Assembly: GCA_032158295.1 (NCBI GenBank)
Contig: CM063257.1
Location: 17,142,332 to 17,206,331 of the forward strand
Length of the DNA stretch: 64,000 bases
Source: Pycnopodia helianthoides
Lineage: Eukaryota; Echinodermata; Asteroidea; Forcipulatida; Asteriidae
Direction of reading: 5' to 3'
The position numbers were made by a program, and so were the translations under genes. How positions within the stretch are numbered: the first letter of the stretch is position 1; each line of letters opens with the position of its first letter. Of this stretch, positions 44,866 to 55,780 are shown piece after piece. A model generated the notes under the pieces. That model made no database searches. It saw only the letters and a list, made by a program, of their open reading frames with translations, and was not told where the DNA came from.

Positions 44866-45439
44866 TTATTTTTGTACTTGCCTTTTCCGCCCCCTTGGCC
44901 GCCTATAGAAATCTAATGTATGATAGCGCACAGTGTGCCGCAGTAAGGTATTACTTGCTTTGATTGGAAACACTGGTACTAGCGCGTACAATCAAATGCA
45001 ATACATGGTGTAGATAGGCTACCTACCTAATCTGCATAAAACCGTACCGTTGAAAGATACCCCAGAGGATAAGACAATAATGGGACCAACAGAGTCAGAG
45101 GGATACGATGGTTTCAAAGCAGATACATGAACGAGACGCGGCCAAGCTGGACCCGTCGGCATCACCACACCAATTCCACACCTTCCAAACAAGTAGGGCC
45201 TACCGAGTATAAAATGTTGTCTTCCTGTTTGTCTTGTATTTTCAAAAAAAATATCCGAACCCAATTTACAAAGCGACACTTTGCCCTCCCCCGCCTGACC
45301 CTACCCCCGCCCTGACCCCTACCCCCCCCCCCACTGGCTACGCCACCGAGGGTTATGACACTTGTATGGTTTTCCCTGAAAAGTAGTTCAGAAGACTGAC
45401 GTCACCAGGGCAAATTTTGTTCAATTGTGTTTAAAACGA
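44866..45439. other. No gene seen
   Basis: Includes a C-rich run at about 45320-45332. Frames on both strands lack support. TGACGTCA lies at 45397, about 220 bp upstream of the next start codon. Confidence 0.4.
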
Positions 45440-45620
45440 CGTATAAAATATTAACAAAGACAGAAAACGACGTATAATTATTAAACAAAGAACCGTTCAG
45501 AGCAATTGATAGGCTTATTGGCTACGTACACTGACGTGAATTTCACGCTAATAAAACATTTATAATCTGTTGCAGGGAGGACTCGTGTTGCTGTCACTTG
45601 TTGCTTGAACCTCATTCGAA

Positions 45621-45684
45621 ATGGACGTCTTGTTGAGAATTCTCCCCTTTTTCTGCGTGTTTCTGTTGCTGCACAACGCTGAAG
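45621..45684 (+). CDS. Signal-peptide first exon, plus-strand fibrinogen-domain gene
   Basis: ATG at 45621 opens MDVLLRILPFFCVFLLLHNA then E and one base, ending at donor G|GTAAGG (phase 1). The hydrophobic core and AEG end fit a signal peptide for secretion. A TATAAAA lies at 45442, about 180 bp upstream, and the 5' region is shared with the minus-strand copy. Joining to 49508 gives HNAE-G/A-LNCTIGQERD. With the downstream exons the gene would encode a secreted protein: signal peptide, four-cysteine module, fibrinogen-like domain. Confidence 0.75.
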
Positions 45685-48600
45685 GTAAGGTTAAATACAT
45701 TTTCTTTCTGTAACATACCCAGTGCTTCCCATGTATAACAACCACCAAGAGGTGGCGCCCTTTGCTTATCATGTATAGCTGAGACATGTCAGGAGTCCTT
45801 AATAAACACACACGGAGTTGAGTCCAGAATAACACCGCCTCTCACAGAGTCTTTATGATATGATCTGCCCTGCATCTTTATATACACTTTCTTATTTCCC
45901 TGTCTACCTTTTTAGATAAGTTGTTGGGTATTATTTCAATGCTTTATAAAGTTAAAGCTCATTTATGAAAGGGATATGATATTCTTTGGTCTTACCCTAA
46001 CATCATTGTGTGTAAGCATGCACTGTATACTCGGTGCTCTCCAAGTCCTGCAGGAAATAAATCCACAGGTCAGGTGGGATGTGAACCTACATCCCCACAT
46101 TCTAGAACGATCTTTCATTTGACTGCAGTGATTAATTTCACAGATAGGGATACAAAAAGAACTGCTAACAATTTTAGGAAAAGCGCAAACTGACTAACAG
46201 GTTTTTTTTAATGAACCGCTTGAAGGATTCAAAGAAAAGTTAAATTATTTACTCTCAGGTTGATCTCCTGATGCTATAATTTAAGAAACAGACGGAGATA
46301 TAGACGCACTGAGGATGTCAGTGCGTACGGAAAACATTTGACCGCTGGGCCACTGAATTGTATTTTATTGCACGTCAGTGTAAGGGTAAAACCAAGATTC
46401 TTATTATTCCTCTCCGATGTAATAAATACATTGTACATCACTTAAAGGAACGTTACAGAATTGGTTTTTGCTAACAAAACAGTTGCTGGCAGTGTAAGCA
46501 CTTTATGTAATCCACCATATACATAAACTGACAAACCTGTAGAAGTTTGAGATCGATCGGCCATCTGGGTCACGAGAAAATAGTGAAAAACCGATTACAC
46601 ATTTGCATGAAATCATATAGATTCAACAAATGAATAAAACGCTCACTGAGCGATAAACTCCAATCGGAAAATTAGTTTATTCATTTCTCATCAAATATGG
46701 CATTTCAGATAGAAATATTTCAATGGATGTTTTCTTCTATCATCATCATTAAACTGTGTAAGTTTTAAGCAAATCTGTGATCAAAGGCATATTTTACAAG
46801 TTTTTTTCTTACCAATTCTGTAATGTTCCTTTAATGTTTACGGTACCTGCTTCTAACTACTGGGTTTGAACTGGCCTCTCTCTACCGGGCACGCTCTCGG
46901 TGGTGTTTGTAGCTTGGATCACGTAACTTCCCCGAACCACATTTTGGTTCCGAAAAGTCACGTGATCTTCGTTTTTTGAAATATTTGATGGTTTCTTTTA
47001 TGATCCATTTTTTTCTCCATTCCAAGAAGACCTTTGGAACCATGTTTTAGTCTATTTTGTAGCCAAAATAGCCCAACGAAGCCGGCGTGTCCCTTTAAGC
47101 AAACCAATAAGCTTACATTTGCCAATGCAATACTTGGACATAATATACGCTTAGACACAACAATCGTTCAAAGAAAAAAAAAAAAAAACTCCTAACCTAT
47201 GGAAAAAGCTTGGAAGCGTGTGCAGACAACGCACCACGGAGGTGTTGCTATCAAACAGGTCACTTGCTGCAGTATTAAAACGTATACAATAGATAAATAT
47301 AAAACTAATGAGCCATATCGACGCTAATTACTTGATCAGTTCACCTGACCTGAAATAATACAATTTTTTATTAATTTTGTTTAGTTTATATTTTTTACAT
47401 TTTGTTGAAATTCAATGAACCATCAGGTCATTACCATTGAAGCTTATGGCCCTGTCACACCTTGACGTTTTAGCCAGCATATGCCGACGTATCAAAACGT
47501 CTCTAAAACGCTGGCATACAATGAACTATCGATGTTTTTTTATATTTTTTTTTAACGTATACAAAGCGTATTCATACCCACTTGGACGTATACATATCGT
47601 AGCAGCAACTTATATAGAACGTTTCTATAACGTTTAAATAACTTATACCAACGAATACCAACGAATGCTTAGCGTGTTGCCGGCGTTCACAACTTATGCC
47701 CAACGATAGCCTAACTTATGCATAGCGGGCGGAGCGTATCGCCGACGATCACGTGTCGTAACCCTATAAAAAGGCTGCCACTCGACGATTCAAATCATAA
47801 CTGCTAGTAGGTAGTCTCGTCTCAGCCTTGCCGGATCCTCCATCTCTCGGATGACATGGATATCTGCTCACCATGGATTTTGATGAGGAGTACTGACGGG
47901 TTCCTCTTGCGAACCCTGTTTTTATTTATAAATTTCCCTAAACGCTGCCAATACGCTATTATACGGTTGCTATTAGTTAGAAACACGTTTAGTAAATTCT
48001 GTGGTCGTCCGGAACACGTCAAAATGTATACAAACGTTAATATGCGTTGGAGATAAGTTCGACATAGGTTCAAAGCACGTTACTCAAAGGTTAGAAATAA
48101 GTTTTGGGTAGGCTAGACATTATCTCGACGTATGTCGACTTATGAGTAACTTGCAAGTAAAGTGTGTGAACGCATTTAAACGAACGTATAACTTACGTAC
48201 AACGTATGCGGGACGTATGAGCAACACGCTGGCATACGCCTACGCCGAAATTGTGTGTGCACGCACAACATTTTTCGACACCTCGCCGTACTTCGACGTA
48301 TACAAGCGTGATTCAACATGCTCTTAAAGGGACACACCGGCTTACTGTTTATCTAATTTAGTGATGTGGAATCACAGACAATAATTTTTAGATGGTTGTT
48401 GTAAAAAAAGAAATCATCAAAAATGTCACGGTTCCGAAAAGTCACGTGACCTGCGTTTTTTGAAAAATTCTCGAAAACGGCAAAATTTGATGGCTTCTTT
48501 TATGAACCATTCTTCTCCATTCCAGGAATAACTTTTGAATCATGTTTTAGTCTATTTTGTAGCCCAAATTGCCCAACGAAGCGGGTGTGTCCCTTTAACT

Positions 48601-51600
48601 TATACAAAACGCAAGCGTATTCGCCAAATTTGTCATACGTTACGCACACAGGTAGCACTCTAAGCTTTATAATTGAAACTACCGTGCACGAGTATGATGC
48701 AGTAACTCACGGCTGGGTGATTGAAAATAAGGTGAATCAAGATGGAATCATTCAAATCACTTAGCAGCTCTCTTGATTCATTTATTCACTGAAATAACAA
48801 ACTTTATGTTTTGGGTACACAACATTTAAAAAATATGGTTCTTAAAAACCCTTTCTCTCCCTCTTTTCTGTTTGCTTTAACGACACAGGGGTCGATTTCA
48901 CAAAACTCTTCCTAACTTAGGACTAGTCCTAGGCAATGCTAAGAGATAGGACTAGTCCTAAGTACTGGTCCTAACTTAGGACTAGTCCTATCTCTTAGCA
49001 TTGCCTAGGACTAGTCCTAAGTTAGGAAGAGTTTTGTGAAATCGACCCCTGGACACCTTTGGTAATTGTCAAAGACCAGTCTTCTCACTTTGTGTATCTC
49101 AACATATGCACAAAATAACAAAACTGTGAAAATTTGAACTCAATTGGTCGTCGAAGTTGCGAGATAATAATGGAAGAAAAACACCCTTGTCACACGAAGT
49201 TGTGTGCTTTCAGATGCTTGATAGTTTGATTTCGAGACCTCACGCGTGAGGTCTCGAAATCAATTCAAATATTTTACTGAGAAATTACTTCTTTCTCAAA
49301 AACGACGTTACTTCAGAGGGAGCCGTTTCTCACAATGTTTTAAACTATCAACAGCTCTCCATTGCTCGATCCAAGTAAGTTTTTATGCTAACAATTATTT
49401 TGACTAATTACCAATAGTGTCCAGTGCCTTTAAGTTAAAACAAAAGTAGTTATTTTGTTACAGCCTTACAACAATTGATTGTTTTTGTATTCTTTTTTTC
49501 CATTAAGCACTAAATTGTACCATTGGACAAGAACGGGATCCGGAGTCTGGTGGTCGGTACCGTTGGGTAATTCCTGTACCTGATCCATGTCAGTGCACTA
49601 CGCTTCTTGTTGGTGGTCTGAATACCCGTACACCTTACAGACCCTTCGTGGTTACATACATGGATACATTCATGTACAGTGGTGACCAAGAGGAGATTCG
49701 AACATGGCTCAACTGTACAAGTGAGTTCACAACTAAGTATCTTGTAAAACATTGCCTGAAGTTTCGAACCCTAATAGCATTGATGTAAAGAACCATTCAT
49801 TCGTACATCTGAGAGAAAACACAATAAAGTGTATCACCTATTGTGGGGATTAGGGGGGCAATTGGGGGAGGAGGGGGAAACGAGGGTGTTGTCCTGTTTT
49901 TTTTTTGGGGGGGGGAATAAATGTATGTATTTAAAAAACTAAATCGAGAAAAAGGGGTTTTAAGTTGATGATATAAACGCGCTTTTAATGTAGGTTTTTG
50001 GGATCCTGAATCGAATTTTTTTTTCTACTTATCTTATCCCTATTAAAAAGAGGTTTACATTATTTTGTTTTGGTAGTGAATAAACTGTACGGAGCCCCTA
50101 AAAGCGCAAGTAAACAAAATATATCAATATTATTGCGTAACTCCGAAATTTTACTTCGTTCCCTCGAAAATACATTTCGAGGGAACGAAATACTATTTTG
50201 AGGTATCAAAATAATATTTGGAGGTATCGAAATAATATTTCGAGGTACTGAATTAATATTTCGAGGGAAAGAAAAAATATTTCAGGGAAAGGAAATGCTT
50301 TTGAGGTAACAACGGTAGACATCATGTTCCAACCACGGTTTTTTTGCAGTTTAAAACTTGGTGCGTTTGTTTGATAGCTTTTTTGTTTTGTTTCGTTTTG
50401 TTGGGTCTTTTTTTGGGAGGGGGGTTACTTTCCTTTTTATTTATGTGAATATTATTATTATTTTTAATATCTTTTGTTTCTATTTACTTATTTATTTATT
50501 TATTTATTTATTTATCTTAATTATTTTTTCCCTCTTTTTTCTTTCTACGCTTCAGCCAAACGAGGACCAAAAGATTGTTACGATCACTTCAAAGAGGGCC
50601 GGATTTCTAGTGGAAAATACACCAAATATATGTGTCAGGTTTATCTGCTGGACTGGAAGTATATTGTGACATGCAATTCGGTGGTGGCGGCTGGACGGTA
50701 AGCAAGAGCTTTGTTTTATTTACTGTTTTTATTTATTTGTATCTCTATTATTATTATTTTATTTTATTTTTTGTGGGGGTGTTGAAAAAAGAGCGCGACA
50801 TAAACCTGCGACTTTGACTCCGAATTAAGGTGCCAGCGCTGTACCAACTTAGCCAACCAGTAGGGAGAGTGCGCACGCGCGATGTTCAATTTACATAATA
50901 CTTCATGGGAAGGGTCTATTATCGTGGGTGTCGGAAACTTTGGCCATCGTTCGGCCGGACTTCGGAACATACTGGTATTAAAAGTGCCAAATATGTCCCT
51001 GTGTATTAACTGTGATCTTAATTTGTTATTAACTTCCCAGATGTTCCACAACAGAATTACCGGCTCCCAAAAGTTCCACGACCGCACTTGGGCCGAGTAC
51101 AAGTCTGGGTTTGGTGACGCTATCGTTGATGACTATTCTGATTTCTGGATTGGTCTGGACATCATTCATCTTTTGACCAATCAGGATGATTATCAGATCC
51201 GTATACCAATGTTGAATTTTGCTGGAGAGTTGATATACGCACAGTAGGTTGAAGTTTGGTTTGAAATCTGTTTTAATCATTTGGAGGCAGGGTTTACTTT
51301 TGGTGATTACTCAAAAAATTACTCAAAAATGAATGACCATAAACACTTACTTGGTAAAGAGCACTGGAGAGCTGTTGATATTATAAAACATTATTGGCAA
51401 TGACCCTTTGAAGTAATGCAGTTTTGGAGAAAGAGGTAATTTTACACCACACAATTTGAATCTGAAAAGACATGAAGCCTTCCTCATGCATCTGAAATCA
51501 CACAATTCTTTGCAACAAGGGTAGTTTTTTTCTTTCTTTTATAATACATTATTTCAGTTTCGTTTGATATATTTTTGATTGTTCATTCCCCAGTGTTCCC

Positions 51601-52987
51601 ACCTGTAGCCATAGAGTAGCACTAGTCCTACAGTAGTTATATGTAGAGATTAATATTATTTTCCTGCCACATTGTTTAGATTTCCAAATCAATGTTCGGT
51701 TTCTGTGAAAGCCACTCTGGCTTAGCTTAATACTGAACCAGTGCCAATTATTTACAACGAACAAGGTCTTTAGACATATTATATCAATTTGTTTTTAATG
51801 ATTATTTTATAATGTAAAGTGCATATAATTACCTACAAGCTAAAGAGCTCAATCTGAGGTTGAGTGGTGACAAAAATTGTTTTCTGACAAAATGTATGCC
51901 ACTGCACAGAAAGTGCTGCCTTGACTTTGAGTAACAGAGAGTGAAAACCAAACAATAATCCTATTGTTCTCGACAGGTATGATCATTTTAAAATCAGCGA
52001 CGAATCCGACAACTATCGTCTTGATATAAGCGGCTTCGTAAGCTCTAGCAATGGAGGTAAGTTATTGTTATAGATTTCTGGTAATAAAACCAATGATGCC
52101 TAGGTGAACTTAATTACTGTAACTGGCAAGCCTGAGGAAACCTGTATAAGTGCTTGCTATGTGAACAAGAAACACCGGGGTTAACCCCTACTCTTCCACG
52201 ATAAGTGTTCTGTGTTCTTTTACGTGTGCATTAATTACCAATCTAGGGTTTTTATTGTCCCATCCGAAGGTAATTACGGTAAAGATCTTGCTCAAAGACA
52301 CAAAGCGCTACGACCGGGACTCGAACCCACACTCTGCTGATCAGAAACACCTGAGCTTAAGTCCGGTGCTCTTAACTGCTTGCCCACGACACGCCACTGT
52401 TATTCCTTTATTTTGTTTCTTCTTATTTATTTTCGCTAACACCACAATACTGACTAATTGTGGTGTAGTTTTTAACTGATGTTTTACAGCGCTACACTTC
52501 GATGCTTTGCAGCATTTTGAAATAGCTCCTCAAAAGAATGTTGGGGGGGGGGGTTGAATGGGTAAACTCTTCTTTCTTTCCTGGACGTACGACCTTTAAA
52601 AGGATACGGAAACAATTATCATTATCATTGTCAATATTTTATGGAATCTATATAAAATGACGTCATCTAAAAGAGACTTGTGTGTTCCTTTAAACAGGAG
52701 ATGCCCTGAGTGACAGTCACAATGGAATGCCGTGGTCAACTATTGACCGTGACAACGACAATGATAGCAGGAACTGCGCAGAAGTCATGCAAGGTGCTTG
52801 GTGGTACGGCCGCTGTTTCACGTACGATTATAATGCTCCGTATTTGTCTAATCTAAATGGTCCGTGGGTGTCCTATCCGGGAAACCTTGGGTCAGATCAA
52901 AATGGTATCACTTGGGATTCATGGAGACATGAATCTGTCAGAAAGGTGCAGATAAAAATAAAACCCTACCGGTTGTCTAGCAAGTAG
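45621..52987 (+). CDS. Secreted fibrinogen-related protein, gene span
   Basis: Exons 45621-45684, 49508-49720, 50556-50697 (frameshifted; 42122-42261 is an intact equivalent), 51041-51243, 51977-52056 and 52698-52987 have compatible phases (1, 1, 0, 2, 1). The product would be about 300 residues: signal peptide, four-cysteine module, one fibrinogen C-terminal domain. Secreted proteins of this type (ficolins, FREPs, tenascin-like lectins) bind carbohydrate or acetyl groups in innate immunity or adhesion. That role is inferred from the family. The gene model rests on splice consensus and phase only. Confidence 0.65.
46442..46834 (+). mobile_element. Family B MITE shared by both arms
   Basis: Inverted counterpart of 32366-32758, with TTAA at both ends, the same length and private substitutions. 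Confidence 0.9.
46913..47098 (+). mobile_element. Family E MITE, right part
   Basis: GGTTCCGAAAAGTCACGTGA, ATGTTTTAGTCTATTTTGTA and the terminal CCGGCGTGTCCCTTTAA match 48324-48598. The left end is missing. Confidence 0.75.
47449..48650. repeat. ACGTAT-rich repeat block with nested MITE
   Basis: It starts GGCCCTGTCACACCTTGACG. ACGTAT, ATACGT and AACTTATAC recur densely on both strands to about 48645. A family E MITE (48324-48598) sits inside at a TTAA. No clean inverted ends or coding frame. Confidence 0.45.
48324..48598. mobile_element. Family E MITE, full length
   Basis: TTAA at both ends, AGGGACACACCGGCTT and the inverse of GCGGGTGTGTCCCT, with GGTTCCGAAAAGTCACGTGA near the middle. Confidence 0.85.
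48877..49433. mobile_element. Family A MITE carrying an inserted palindrome
   Basis: TTAA lies at 48877 and 49430. The first bases (TTAACGACAC) are split from GGACACCTTTGGTAATTG by the palindrome at 48887-49050. The rest, including GACCTCACGCGTGAGGTC, is complete. Confidence 0.8.
48887..49050. mobile_element. 164-bp near-perfect palindromic element
   Basis: The ends are AGGGGTCGATTTCACAAAAC and its exact inverse. Repeated TTAGGACTAGTCCTA units fill both arms, which meet near 48970. It sits inside the terminal repeat of a family A MITE. Confidence 0.9.
49508..49720 (+). CDS. Four-cysteine module exon, plus-strand copy
   Basis: A 213-nt exon, phase 1 to phase 1, acceptor TTCCATTAAG and donor ACAA|GTGAGT. 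The peptide begins LNCTIGQERDPESGGRYRW, continues VIPVPDPCQCTTLLVGGL, then YRPFVVTYMDTFMYSGDQEE and ends RTWLNCT, with N-glycosylation sequons NCT at both ends. It matches the minus-strand exon at 24955 apart from a few residues. The domain is not one I can name. It lies between the signal peptide and the fibrinogen domain, the place of the variable or interaction module in many fibrinogen-related proteins. Confidence 0.75.
49721..50555. other. Intron with 21-bp tandem repeat
   Basis: 50155-50300 holds about five units of GAGGTATCGAAATAATATTTC, preceded by a short hairpin around TTCCCTCGAAAATACATTTC. The remainder is T-rich and belongs to the duplicated block shared with 41.9 kb. Confidence 0.6.
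50556..50697 (+). pseudogene. Fibrinogen-like domain exon 1, copy with 2-base frameshift
   Basis: Acceptor TACGCTTCAG and donor G|GTAAGC match the copy at 42122, but the exon is 142 nt instead of 140: ACCAAATATATGTG replaces ACCATATATGTG near 50624. The first part reads KRGPKDCYDHFKEGRISSG. The correct continuation SGLSAGLEVYCDMQFGGGGW is now in another frame, and the phase into 51041 is lost. Flanking exons are intact, so this is a recent lesion, a polymorphism or a sequencing error. Confidence 0.7.
51041..51243 (+). CDS. Fibrinogen-like domain exon 2
   Basis: A 203-nt exon, phase 0 to phase 2, acceptor AACTTCCCAG and donor CA|GTAGGT. The peptide MFHNRITGSQKFHDRTWAEY, KSGFGDAIVDDYSDFWIGLD, IIHLLTNQDDYQIRIPML and NFAGELIYA carries the fibrinogen blocks (V/M)FxxRxxGSxxFxRxWxxYKxGFG, EFW(L/I)Gx(D/E)xIHxLT and L(R/I). 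No stops or indels were seen. Confidence 0.85.
51288..51530 (+). mobile_element. Degenerate family A MITE
   Basis: Worn matches: GGTGATTACTCAAAAAATTA, CTTACTTGGTAAAGAGCACT, GGAGAGCTGTTGATATTATA and GAGAAAGAGGTAATTTTAC. It lies in the intron after fibrinogen exon 2. Confidence 0.6.
51977..52056 (+). CDS. Fibrinogen-like domain exon 3
   Basis: An 80-nt exon, phase 2 to phase 1, acceptor TTCTCGACAG and donor G|GTAAGT. It encodes (Q)YDHFKISDESDNYRLDISGF then VSSSNG, the Y-x-x-F-x-I/V-x-(D/S)E-x-x-x-Y-x-L-x-(I/V)xG(F/Y) block of the fibrinogen domain. Confidence 0.85.
52150..52400 (-). mobile_element. tRNA-derived SINE
   Basis: On the minus strand, GCAAGCAGTTAAGAGCACCG (box A-like) and GTGGGTTCGAGTCCCGG (box B) frame a tRNA-Leu-like head. 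A tail with GATGGGACAATAAAAACCC follows, as in several animal SINEs. It is intronic. Confidence 0.65.
52698..52987 (+). CDS. Fibrinogen-like domain exon 4 (terminal)
   Basis: Acceptor CCTTTAAACAG, phase 1 in, stop TAG at 52985-52987. The peptide GDALSDSHNGMPWSTIDRDN, DNDSRNCAEVMQGAWWYGRC, NLNGPWVSYPGNLGSDQNG and ITWDSWRHESVRKVQIKIKP contains the calcium-site DRDNDND, the NCA…GAWWY-x-x-C disulphide pair, the ligand-side NLNG loop and the closing W-x-x-(W)…MKI(R/K)P strand. All key residues are present, so the C-terminal half of this fibrinogen domain looks functional. Confidence 0.9.
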
Positions 52988-53236
52988 AGACGTTTGGTTC
53001 ACAATCAATAATCTAGCTGAAGTACGTCACGTTTCATGACAGATTTCCTCTGACACAGAACGTATAATGGAATGCGTAAGAGGCGATTAATGCATATTAT
53101 AATTCTCAGATTTTAATAGAAGCTTTATACTGCAAAGTAATTATTCAACAATTGACAAGTTTGGTATAAAGTGTTGTAACCTTTTGTGATCGGCGATAAG
53201 CTGGTTAATTACGTTAAAAATTCATGACACATGCAC

Positions 53237-53621
53237 TTAAAGGCAGTGGACACTATTGATAATTACTCAAAATAATTATTGGCATAAAACCTTGCTCGGT
53301 AACGAGTAATGGGGAGAGGTTGACAGTATAAAACATTGTGAGAAACGGCTCCCTCTGAAGTGACATAGTTTTCGAGAAAGAAGTAATTTTCCACGAATTT
53401 GATTTCGAAACCTAAGAATTAGAATTTTAGGTCTCGAAATCAAACATCTGAAAGCACACAACTTCGTGTGACAAGTGTGTTTTTCTTTCATAGTTATCTC
53501 GCAACTTCGACGACCAATTGAGCTAAAGTTTTTACAGGTTTGTTATTTTACCCATATGTTGAGATACACCAAGTGAGAAGACTGGTCTTTGACAATTACC
53601 AATAGTGTCCAATGTCTTTAA
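53237..53621. mobile_element. Family A MITE
   Basis: TTAA at both ends, AGGCAGTGGACACTATTG and the inverse of CCAATAGTGTCCAATGTCT, with a changed central palindrome (CCTAAGAATTAGAATTTTAGG). Confidence 0.8.
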
Positions 53622-55596
53622 AACGCACACCGCAGGGAATTTCCAGGTGCTCTATAAACACAACTCCAAATGCATTGTTTGTAGACAGCGCATCAGAGAA
53701 CAGTCCCATAATATTTTCTCCTTTTCACTGTTCATCCCTTATGCTTTTTATCCAACTGCAATCGACTACTTAAATTTTAACTTACACCTGACCTGCTTCT
53801 GTTGCACCAATACATTGTACACTTTGTACAGGCCAATGCATGCGTTGTTGTCATTATCCTTTGAGAAAGACTCTGCATGCTATATGGTGTAAAAACGTGA
53901 GGCCATTACAAATTTTGAAATTTGTATCAATTATCGGTTTTAATTAATTTGCAACTGCTGATTCTATTTTATTTTTTAATAATGTTTTCCTGTAAAATTT
54001 CTTGTCGCCGTGGTAATTTATTCGAAGTTCAAGTCATCTGAAACATATCGTAGACTATGCATATCGTAGACTTCTTGCATTTAATCTTCATACTAAAAGA
54101 TTTAGATTAATTTATTATTAATTTTCTTCTTTAAAATTAAATGTCAAAAGAAAATGTTCTCAACGAATCTATTTTAAAAGTTCATAAGTTTTTCTCCGAC
54201 TTTTTAACATTGAAAGGGTAAGTATTATTACTACTTAATGTTTTCATTGGTTTCGTTTGCACTCGGTTTAAGGCTTTTGTTAGGCACATTTTTTGAGTAC
54301 AACCTTTTAGTTTTACGTATTTTTGCCGCATTTCAGCTGTTGGTTGCGATGGTCTAATTTAATAAACTGTTTCATATCAAATCAAATCAAATATAATCAT
54401 TACATAATTTGCTTTTACTCTTTATTCATTTATAAATTAAAACGAGTCATAGACATAACTAGTCATATACAAATTATTTTGTTCCCTTCGATATTAGAGA
54501 CTTATTAATATTTCAATTCCAAACATTGGTGTGTTTCATACATACGTATATCGCAACAAAGCTGCACACATACTTAACCTTAGGCCATACCCTTAACGGA
54601 ACCCGTCTTAACCATTTTAACAGAAACGTAAAACCAAAAGTATGATGTCAAATTGTTCCATAAAAACGTATCAACACGTTCCTTTAAGCTACGACAGATT
54701 TAAGTGGACCACATTGCGATCACGATGTACATCACCAGCGCTGGTGCGCGCTAAAACCATACAAAACACTGTCATCGCTGGTCCGCACGTAGGCCCTACC
54801 AGTCTGCGGAGCACACTATGTTCCTTTGAAATTTTAGCTTGTAGTTTACGAAAAAACTGCACAACGTGTAGGCTTGTAGTTGTTTTCCAAAAAATGACAC
54901 CATTTTGGATATTCTGGATGGACAGAAAGATTAATTATAATATAAGATTTGTTTCTTCTTGATTTTGTTGCTTTCCAAGCAAAGACACGTTGGTGTGCGT
55001 GTGTTAAATGCTGACCGTGTGTTTCTAGCCATCGTGTGACGTCATAATAGGTCAATGCATATCGTTATCACAGATAAGCAGTTTTTGACTTTTGGCTGAA
55101 AAAGCCGAGCGGAGAGGTGCATTTTTTAATTGAATTGCTTTCTACTAAATACAAATTGTAAGTGTAAAATACTTATTAACCGATATCTATGATGCCTACT
55201 CAGCCATATAAAAAAAGGTAATATTTAAAATACTAAGAGCATCTTAGAGCCGTTCTTCAACAAATCTGGTTATTGACTCTGAATTTGTTGTTAGTTTGTG
55301 TACTTTTTGAGGCCCTCAATAGGCATGTTGCTCACAAGTGCCTTAGTAAGCCAATTTGAAGTAATGGTGGATACAAATACCATGACACTAACTGTTTACT
55401 AAGTATTAAGTTTGGGTAAATGTGTCTGAATTCACCCAAACCAAACCAAATAGTGCCCTCCTATACTGTTCACTATAATATCTCAAAAAGGTTATATAGG
55501 TCTAGTCCCAAACACTTTGTGTTCGGAAGTTAGCACGCCTCAGCTGCGATTTCCCCCTAATCGTTTCTGACGTGCCCACAGTAAGCTCGGGAAGAC
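53622..55596. other. No gene seen
   Basis: Very AT-rich around 53900-54500. 54640-54960 has a moderately long plus frame without a recognisable motif. TGACGTCA lies at 55037. Confidence 0.45.
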
Positions 55597-55780
55597 CTGG
55601 GCCCAATTTCATCGAGATGCTCAAGCAGAAAATATTGCCTGCTAAGCAGAAATGAGCAGGATACCAGTCACAAATTGTACATGTGATATGGTAGTTTGGC
55701 TGGTAACCTTATTCTGGTAAGCATAATTTTGATGTGCTTAGCTACTTCTTGTGCTTAAGCTCTATGAAATTTGGCCCTGG
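55597..55780. mobile_element. Family F palindromic MITE
   Basis: CTGGGCCCAATTTCATCGAG and CTCTATGAAATTTGGCCCTG form the ends, with AAGCACA/TGTGCTTA-type inner pairs. Confidence 0.7.

Larger units (their letters stand above)
45440..47432. repeat. Arm 2 of broken inverted duplication
   Basis: This is the inverted copy of arm 1 and includes the signal-peptide exon. It has a private insertion at about 45715-45890 (around GGTGGCGCCC) in the first intron and a private family E piece at 46913-47098. Confidence 0.85.

Noticed and set aside
3680..53000. CRISPR-like arrays
   Set aside because: The tandem repeats found (41, 16, 21 and 144 bp) have no regular unique spacers, and the sequence is eukaryotic.
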